This document shows, piece by piece, positions 6,032-11,148 of a stretch of DNA of 11,148 nucleotides (position 1 is its first letter; each line of letters starts with the position of its first letter). Source of the stretch: an uncultured Rhizobiaceae group bacterium (GTDB taxonomy: Bacteria > Pseudomonadota > Alphaproteobacteria > Rhizobiales > Rhizobiaceae); assembly GCA_905479965.1 (NCBI GenBank), contig CAJQOR010000172.1:1-11148 (forward strand), in the 5' to 3' direction. A program made the position numbers and the translations under genes. The notes under the pieces are model-generated. The model was given only the letters and a program-made list of their open reading frames with translations. It searched no databases and was not told where the DNA came from.

Positions 6032-6901
6032 ATGCAAGCCGAGTTAGTAGTTGACTGCAAAAACCACCACGGAGAGGGCATATTTTGGAATGCTCTAGAT
6101 GGTCTTGTCTGGTGGACAGATATTGAAGGCAAAGCGTTATGGTCCTTAAACCCGGAGACGAATGAAACTGCGCAGCATGATATGACAGAACGGGTTTGCT
6201 GCTTTGCTCCTCGTGCTGCAGGCGGCTTGATTCTCGCCTATGCGGACCGCATAGTTTTATTTGATCCCGCAACTCGTAATGAGACAATTGTGGAGGTGTT
6301 TGAACCTCAAAACCAGCAGACTCGTCTGAATGACGGGCGGACAGATCGCGCTGGTCGGTTGATTGTGGGCGGCATGAATGAAGAATCTGGAACGCCTAAC
6401 TCATCGGTTATTTGTATAGATACTGATTTGTCCACTCATGAACTCATAAGCAATGTGTCCTGTGCGAATTCTATCTGTTTCTCACCTGACGGAGACACCA
6501 TGTATTTCGCAGACACACCTGACCGCGAGATAATTGCATTCGACTATGCTGTTGGCACCGGCACAATCTCAAACCGTCGAGTTCACTCATCCTTAAAAAA
6601 TGAGCCCGGACTTCCAGATGGCTCTTGTGTAGATGCAGAAGGTGGCGTCTGGAACGCAGAGTGGGAGGGTCACAGAGTTGTTCGCATCGCTCCAAACGGC
6701 GAGATCGATCGCATTATTGATGTCCCTGTTTGGAAGCCAACTTGCTGTGCCTTCGGCGGTCCTGATCTCGATACCCTTTTCATTACAACTTCACGTCTAA
6801 TGAGCGACGAAAACGCTCTTAACAAAGAACCGGATTCTGGCGGACTATTTGCCGTCAAGCCGGGCATACATGGAGTACTTGATACTCCGTTCAACGGATA
6901 A
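6032..6901 (+). CDS. SMP-30/gluconolactonase (SGL) family sugar lactonase
   Basis: A 289-residue cytosolic six-bladed beta-propeller hydrolase that opens aldonolactones to aldonic acids using one divalent metal. The four metal ligands of the SMP-30 family are present with family-like spacing: Glu15 in HHGEG, Asn100 in RLNDGRTD, Asn146 in CANSICFSPDG and Asp196 in LPDGSCVD. RLNDGRTDRAGR and PDGSCVDAEGGVWNA are close to bacterial arabinono- and xylonolactonases as I recall them, so a pentonolactone or a related hexono- or uronolactone is the likely substrate. It is the first gene of the plus-strand operon, 27 bp before the second binding-protein gene, and divergent from gntR. In context it would act on the lactone made by the short-chain dehydrogenase at the end of the same operon, or by the uronate-dehydrogenase-like enzyme on the other arm. 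The ATG at 6032 is chosen over an open upstream frame. Confidence 0.88.
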   Translation: MQAELVVDCKNHHGEGIFWNALDGLVWWTDIEGKALWSLNPETNETAQHDMTERVCCFAPRAAGGLILAYADRIVLFDPATRNETIVEVFEPQNQQTRLNDGRTDRAGRLIVGGMNEESGTPNSSVICIDTDLSTHELISNVSCANSICFSPDGDTMYFADTPDREIIAFDYAVGTGTISNRRVHSSLKNEPGLPDGSCVDAEGGVWNAEWEGHRVVRIAPNGEIDRIIDVPVWKPTCCAFGGPDLDTLFITTSRLMSDENALNKEPDSGGLFAVKPGIHGVLDTPFNG

Positions 6902-6928
6902 CCGACATAACTTAGGAGGAAAAAAATT

Positions 6929-7963
6929 ATGTTGAAATATCTTAGTGGAACAGTGGTCGCTGCAAGCCTTGCGCTACTCTCTTCAACTGTGTTGGCTGCA
7001 GACTATCCAACGCCTGTGCCTTTAAAAGATGGGGCTCAGGCCCCCATTAGCGCGATCACACCTAAGGACGAGACTTTCCGTGTAGCGTATATGCCGCCGG
7101 CAACGGAGTTTAACTACTACATTGCTATCGGAGAAGGCATCAAAGCGGTTGCCGCTGAAAATGAAGTTGAAGTCTTCATGCTCGCTCCTCAATCAGGGGC
7201 CGATATCAATGGACAAATGGGCATGATCCAGGATGTCTTAACTCAAGATGTTGATGCTATTATTTTTGGCACGCATGATGAATTTGCAGCGGCACCGCTG
7301 CTAAAGCAGGCGGTTGACAAGGGTATTGCAGTATTCATGATCAACTCAGACATCCCAAACTTCCCAACTCCAATCCATGGCGTTGTCGGTTACTCTCAAC
7401 GAAACGGAACACATAAAATCGCAGATTGGGCGATTGAAAACTATGGCAGCAAACCATTGAACGTCGGGATCATTGAAGGACAACCTGGCTACCACTCTAC
7501 AGAGCGTGTTGGTGGATTTCTTGACGGAATCAAAGGCAACGAGAATTTCAATGTCGTGGTGTCAATTGATGGTAAATGGAATGTTGAAGGCGGAAACACT
7601 GCTGGTATGGATATTCTACAAGCGCATCCAGATCTTGACATGATCTTTGCGGCAAACGACTACATGATCATCGGAGCATCATTCGCTGCTAAAGCACTTG
7701 GTCGATCTGACATTGTACTTCTTGGAAATGACGGAGATACATCAGGTCTTGAAGAAATCGCTGCTGGCAAGATAACAGCTACGGTCAACACATCTCCTTT
7801 CCTAATGGGAAAGGCTGCAATGAGTGCGACTTTTGATGCACTAAAAGGCAGTTATCCAGGTGGTTGGATCGAAACACCAACTTCTATTGAAGACAAAGAC
7901 GGTGCGATCAGTGTTTTGCAGGAGCCAGAAAAGCTGTTCCCGCAACCATCAAAAGCTTACTAA
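6929..7963 (+). CDS. Sugar ABC transporter substrate-binding protein, Sec-type signal (transporter 2)
   Basis: A 344-residue type I periplasmic binding protein (RbsB-like). A classic Sec signal peptide (Lys3, hydrophobic 8-22, VLA before cleavage at about 23/24) directs it to the periplasm. After an unusual proline-rich leader of about 25 residues, the first lobe begins at FRVAYMPPATEFNYY (50-64). TERVGGF (191-197) holds the conserved Arg193, AANDYM (241-246) the conserved Asn243-Asp244, and LLGNDGD (264-270) the conserved Asp268. The position matching the ribose-contacting Gln appears to be Thr288, and INSDIP (138-143) replaces the Asp-Arg pair of ribose-binding protein, so the ligand probably differs from ribose. 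A strong AGGAGG lies ten bases upstream of the ATG, suggesting high expression. It is cotranscribed with the lactonase, and a hairpin separates it from the ATPase gene. Confidence 0.93.
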   Translation: MLKYLSGTVVAASLALLSSTVLAADYPTPVPLKDGAQAPISAITPKDETFRVAYMPPATEFNYYIAIGEGIKAVAAENEVEVFMLAPQSGADINGQMGMIQDVLTQDVDAIIFGTHDEFAAAPLLKQAVDKGIAVFMINSDIPNFPTPIHGVVGYSQRNGTHKIADWAIENYGSKPLNVGIIEGQPGYHSTERVGGFLDGIKGNENFNVVVSIDGKWNVEGGNTAGMDILQAHPDLDMIFAANDYMIIGASFAAKALGRSDIVLLGNDGDTSGLEEIAAGKITATVNTSPFLMGKAAMSATFDALKGSYPGGWIETPTSIEDKDGAISVLQEPEKLFPQPSKAY

Positions 7964-7972
7964 ACCCTCCCA

Positions 7973-8008
7973 GCTTCCCGGCGACACCCACGGATGTCGT
8001 CGGGAGGT
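7973..8008 (+). promoter_or_regulatory. Intercistronic hairpin after binding-protein gene of transporter 2
   Basis: TCCCGGCGACA (7976-7986) pairs with TGTCGTCGGGA (7995-8005) through 11 pairs including one G-U, extendable to about 14 pairs with further wobbles (7973-8008), around the loop CCCACGGA. It lies in the 77-bp gap between the binding-protein stop and the ATPase start. It is followed by TATTATAATC rather than a continuous T-tract, so it is more likely a 3' stabiliser or partial terminator than a full stop. The element would keep binding-protein mRNA in excess over ATPase and permease mRNA. Confidence 0.7.
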
Positions 8009-8040
8009 ATTATAATCATCCTAACCGCTAGGTCGTAAAA

Positions 8041-9564
8041 ATGACTACCCAAATACCCCTCTGGGAATTTGAAAATATCAGCAAGGCATATCCGGGCGTT
8101 CTCGCAAATGACGACGTGTGTATTAAACTGATGCCTGGTTCAATTCACGGGCTATTGGGAGAAAACGGGTGTGGAAAATCCACGATGATAAAAACCCTCT
8201 CAGGCGTTCAGCAACCTGATAGTGGACAAATTTTACACAACGGGAAATCAGTAAAAATCAATGATCCACAGGCTGCACGAGACCTTGGGGTAGCAACAGT
8301 GTTTCAAGAATTTTCAATAGTTCCAACTCTTTCAGTCGCTGAAAATATCTTTCTTGGGAATATGCCGCGTTCAACTTTCGGTACGATTGATTGGACTAAG
8401 ATGCAAAATGATGCGTCAGCAGTTCTCTCAGAAATGAACGTTCATATTTCTCCAGATGCTATCACCGGTTCCCTCTCTGTAGGTGAGCAACAGCTTGTTG
8501 AAGTCGCTAAAGCAATAGCCATTGATGCCAGCATGATTATCTTGGACGAACCAACTGCAGCATTGGGCGAAGATGAAATAGAACGATTGCATCATTTACT
8601 GCGCTCTATGCGCAGTCGCGGGACAGCCATATTATATGTTTCACACCGATTGGATGAAGTTGAACGCATTGTAGATGAGGTCACAATTCTTCGTAATGGC
8701 CGCGTTGTACGTGCCAGTGGAGAAACAAAAATTAATGTCACAGAAATCGTCAATGCAATGGTCGGAGAAGACATTGGTGAACATTATCCGAAAGAATATA
8801 ATGGCACGGATGAGATTGTATTGGAGGCACGAAACATTTCAACCAAGTATGGTGTTTCCAACGCCAATCTCACTTTGCATAAAGGTGAAGTTCTTGGTCT
8901 TGGTGGTGTGCTTGGGAGCGGTAGAACGGAGATTGCACGTGCACTTTTTGGCACTGATAAACTGACTAATGGTGAGATATATCTTAACGGCGAGCCCATA
9001 CAGCTCAAAAGCGAAATTGATGCAATCCGATCTGGATTTGCACTGGTACCTGAGAACCGCAAATTTGATGGGCTCTTCTTCAACTTCCGTGCAAGCGGAA
9101 ATATAACAGCAGCATCACTGAGCAATCTGACACGCTTTGGTGTGATGAACTTAAATACTGAAGAACGAGCAACTCGAGGTCTAATGGGCGAACTTGAGAT
9201 ATCGGCGCAAGCGGAAGAAAAAACAGTAAACTTTCTATCTGGTGGCAACCAACAGAAAATTGTCATTGCAAGGTGGCTCTTCTCAGACGCTGAGATATTT
9301 ATTCTTGATGAACCCACTCAAGGCATAGATATCGGCGCTAAAATAGCAGTCTACAAACTGATTAATAAACTCACCAGTGCTGGTAAATCCATAATTCTTA
9401 TTAGCTCAGATCATGATGAATTACTGGCAATGAGTGATCAGATCGCGGTTGTTCAACATGGAACAATTAATCGATCCGTGAAGGCATCAGAGCTGACACA
9501 TGACGATCTGGTTCGCGCATCAACAAATATTTCTAAATCTAGCGACAAGGAGGAAATCGCATGA
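8041..9564 (+). CDS. Sugar ABC transporter ATP-binding protein, RbsA/MglA-like (transporter 2)
   Basis: A 507-residue tandem ATPase. Domain 1 (about 6-240) is fully canonical: Walker A GENGCGKST (40-48), signature LSVGEQQ (145-151), Walker B MIILDEPTAAL (165-175) and switch His202. Domain 2 (about 258-495) has the degraded Walker A GVLGSGRTE (289-297) usual for this class, intact signature LSGGNQQ (399-405) and canonical Walker B IFILDEPTQG (419-428). In contrast to the transporter 1 ATPase, its first signature and second Walker B are intact. The ribosome site before the ATG is weak (TAGGT about six to ten bases upstream), and the start lies beyond the stable hairpin, both consistent with lower output than the binding protein. 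It overlaps the permease by 4 bp (ATGA), so the two are translationally coupled. Confidence 0.94.
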   Translation: MTTQIPLWEFENISKAYPGVLANDDVCIKLMPGSIHGLLGENGCGKSTMIKTLSGVQQPDSGQILHNGKSVKINDPQAARDLGVATVFQEFSIVPTLSVAENIFLGNMPRSTFGTIDWTKMQNDASAVLSEMNVHISPDAITGSLSVGEQQLVEVAKAIAIDASMIILDEPTAALGEDEIERLHHLLRSMRSRGTAILYVSHRLDEVERIVDEVTILRNGRVVRASGETKINVTEIVNAMVGEDIGEHYPKEYNGTDEIVLEARNISTKYGVSNANLTLHKGEVLGLGGVLGSGRTEIARALFGTDKLTNGEIYLNGEPIQLKSEIDAIRSGFALVPENRKFDGLFFNFRASGNITAASLSNLTRFGVMNLNTEERATRGLMGELEISAQAEEKTVNFLSGGNQQKIVIARWLFSDAEIFILDEPTQGIDIGAKIAVYKLINKLTSAGKSIILISSDHDELLAMSDQIAVVQHGTINRSVKASELTHDDLVRASTNISKSSDKEEIA

Positions 9565-10562
9565 AGCGAGTTTTCGATACACAACTAATCGGTCCGTTTG
9601 CTGCAATGGTGATTGTAGCAGTGATAGTTGCGCTGACCACAGAGCGATTTCTCAACCTTGGAAACCTTTCCAATCTATCGCTACAAGTCAGTATTGTAGC
9701 TTTGATTGCGATTGGGTCGACCATCGTAATTTTTGCCGCCGGTATTGACCTAAGTTCAGGCTCAATGGTTGCGCTCTTGACCATGATTTTTGCAGAGATG
9801 CTCAAATTCATGGGTATTCCGCTTTTACTCGCTGTGCCTCTCATCCTGATCGTTGGCGGTATCTTTGGACTGTTTATCGGCCTAATGACAGCCTATGGGC
9901 GGATTCCATCATTCATAACTACACTAGCTGCGCTCATCGCATTTAGGGGCTTGGCGCTGACATTTAATAATGGGTCGCCAATATTTTCTCTCGACCCTGC
10001 ACTTGAACCCATCTTCTACGGAAAATTTTTGAGCATCCCATTACCGTTTTTTTACTTGGCTTTCTTCTATGCCATTGCTGCATTTACGATGAATTATACG
10101 AAACTGGGTCGAGAAATCTACGCTGTTGGTGGAAACCCAGCTGCTGCTATTCTCACAGGTATCAACGTGAAAAAGGTACAAACAATAACATTTGTAATAG
10201 CTGGTTTTATGACTGCCATCGGTGCGGTTTTAATGTCTGCGCGTTTGAATTCGGGTTCCCCCAATTATGGTCAGACCCTCGAGTTGCAAGCCATAGCCGC
10301 TGCCGTTGTAGGAGGCGCAAGCCTTGCGGGAGGTCGAGGAAATATCCTGGCAACTCTGATGGGCGCGATGACTATTGTGATCGTTCAAAACGGCTTAAAT
10401 TTGAACGCAGCGCCATCCTCAATTCAAAACATCGTACTAGGTCTAATAATCCTGCTCGCTGTGGGAATAGACATGTGGCGTTCAGAAACTTCATCCTTTC
10501 TGGCTCGGGCATTCAAATTCAATGCTGACACTCAATCAAGCGATACAGTTAAGGGGGGATGA
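9561..10562 (+). CDS. Sugar ABC transporter permease, RbsC-like (transporter 2)
   Basis: A 333-residue inner-membrane permease of the BPD_transp_2 family with about eight to ten hydrophobic helices. Motifs are GIDLSSGS (61-68), GGNPAAAILTGI (190-201), the ATPase-facing loop, and AVVGGASLAGGRG (248-260). These align by eye with the transporter 1 permease, but the sequences differ widely, so the two transporters are not recent copies. AGGAGG lies seven to eight bases before the ATG within the end of the ATPase gene. The hydrophilic C-terminal tail (about 306-333, RSETSS to KGG) is longer than that of the transporter 1 permease. The stop is one base short of the next start, placing the dehydrogenase in the same operon. 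Confidence 0.94.
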   Translation: MKRVFDTQLIGPFAAMVIVAVIVALTTERFLNLGNLSNLSLQVSIVALIAIGSTIVIFAAGIDLSSGSMVALLTMIFAEMLKFMGIPLLLAVPLILIVGGIFGLFIGLMTAYGRIPSFITTLAALIAFRGLALTFNNGSPIFSLDPALEPIFYGKFLSIPLPFFYLAFFYAIAAFTMNYTKLGREIYAVGGNPAAAILTGINVKKVQTITFVIAGFMTAIGAVLMSARLNSGSPNYGQTLELQAIAAAVVGGASLAGGRGNILATLMGAMTIVIVQNGLNLNAAPSSIQNIVLGLIILLAVGIDMWRSETSSFLARAFKFNADTQSSDTVKGG

Positions 10563-10563
10563 C

Positions 10564-11148
10564 ATGGACCTAAATCTGAAAAACAAACTGGTCTTGGTGA
10601 CTGGTTCAGGTTCTGGCATCGGAAAAGCTACTGCTCAAGTCTACTTGCAGGAAGGTGCACGAGTAATCGTACATGGCCTGACGGACGATGAAGTTACCCA
10701 ATGCATTGAGGATCTATCATTATTTGGCGATGTGACGGGTGTGGCAGCAGATTTAACCACGTCGGAGGGGGCCGCGAAGCTCATTGATTTCGCGCAAAAA
10801 CAAGGCGCCATTGACACTCTTGTCAATAATGTCGGGATCTTTTCTGTAAAGCCATTTGAAGAGTTAACTGATGACGATTGGATGTTTTATTTCAATGTCA
10901 ACGTAATGTCAGCAGTTCGTATGAGCCGCATCATTTTACCCACGATGCTTAGGGTCGGAGAAGGCTCAATCATAAACATGGCAAGCGAAGCAGGTGTTAA
11001 ACCACTGGCTCAGATGATCCACTATTCCGTCACAAAGACGGCAATACTTGGGTTAACGCGAGGCATGGCCGAACTCACTAAAGGTACCAAAGTACGTGTT
11101 AATTCGATTCTACCCGGCCCAACCTGGACCGAAGGAGTCGAGACATAT
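10564..11148 (+). CDS. Short-chain dehydrogenase/reductase (classical SDR), 3' end missing
   Basis: The first 195 codons of an SDR oxidoreductase; the usual length is near 250, so about a quarter lies beyond the window. The N-terminus has the cofactor motif TGSGSGIG (13-20). AADL (61-64) contacts the adenine ring, and NNVG (88-91) is a variant of the standard NNAG. The catalytic tetrad is complete: Asn113 in NVNV, Ser141 in MASEAG, Tyr154 and Lys158 in YSVTK. SILPGPTWTEG (181-191) is the substrate-lid entry region. HGLTDDE (37-43) after the second strand has no basic residue, mildly favouring NAD. It starts one base after the permease stop, with a GGGGGG ribosome site inside the permease end, so it is cotranscribed with the lactonase. 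The likely role is NAD-dependent oxidation of the imported sugar to its lactone or ketose, or of a sugar alcohol. Substrate unknown. Confidence 0.9.
   Translation, partial: MDLNLKNKLVLVTGSGSGIGKATAQVYLQEGARVIVHGLTDDEVTQCIEDLSLFGDVTGVAADLTTSEGAAKLIDFAQKQGAIDTLVNNVGIFSVKPFEELTDDDWMFYFNVNVMSAVRMSRIILPTMLRVGEGSIINMASEAGVKPLAQMIHYSVTKTAILGLTRGMAELTKGTKVRVNSILPGPTWTEGVETY

Noticed and set aside
8784..9317. 177-codon open frame on the minus strand
   Set aside because: Entirely antisense to the transporter 2 ATPase, with no recognisable domain and no ribosome site noted.
9539..9844. Minus-strand 101-codon open frame at the ATPase/permease junction
   Set aside because: Antisense shadow over a coupled gene pair with strong family motifs on the other strand.
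1..11148. Mobile element, CRISPR, defence system, tRNA or riboswitch
   Set aside because: No transposase, integrase, repeat-spacer array, tRNA-like cloverleaf or recognisable aptamer was seen. The gaps are short and explained by promoter, operator and hairpin elements.

Overview
The window is a carbohydrate uptake and catabolism locus, most likely from an alphaproteobacterium with moderate GC (Rhizobiales or Rhodobacterales type). This rests on gene content and style only: RbsABC-like sugar ABC transporters, a Tat-exported binding protein, an FCD-family GntR regulator, an SMP-30 lactonase and tight translational coupling. No rRNA, tRNA, mobile element, integrase or CRISPR is visible, and nearly every base lies in or close to a gene.

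Layout. A gntR-type regulator (5257-5922, minus) sits at the centre. Leftward from it, all on the minus strand, come a first ABC transporter (ATPase, GTG-started permease, Tat-type binding protein), a galactose-mutarotase-fold DUF4380-like protein, and an NAD-dependent epimerase/dehydrogenase resembling uronate dehydrogenase that runs off the left edge. Rightward, on the plus strand, come an SMP-30/gluconolactonase-type lactonase, a second ABC transporter (Sec-type binding protein, ATPase, permease), and a short-chain dehydrogenase/reductase that runs off the right edge.

Regulation. The gap between gntR and transporter 1 holds a probable intrinsic terminator for gntR and a perfect 15-bp inverted repeat overlapping a TTGACA promoter element. 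The divergent gap between gntR and the lactonase holds a 40-bp interrupted inverted repeat built from TATCTGATA/TATCAGATA. Both gaps share the word ATATCAGAT, so the regulator probably controls itself and both arms. Each binding-protein gene is followed by a stable hairpin without a clear U-tract, as expected of an mRNA-stabilising element that raises binding-protein dosage over downstream genes.

How the genes fit together (inference). Two periplasmic binding protein systems import one or two related sugars or sugar derivatives. The short-chain dehydrogenase and/or the uronate-dehydrogenase-like enzyme would oxidise the sugar to a lactone, the SMP-30 protein would open the lactone to the acid, and the mutarotase-like protein may supply the right anomer. 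The substrate cannot be named from sequence alone. Both binding proteins appear to lack the Asp-Arg pair of ribose-binding protein, and further pathway enzymes probably lie beyond both ends.
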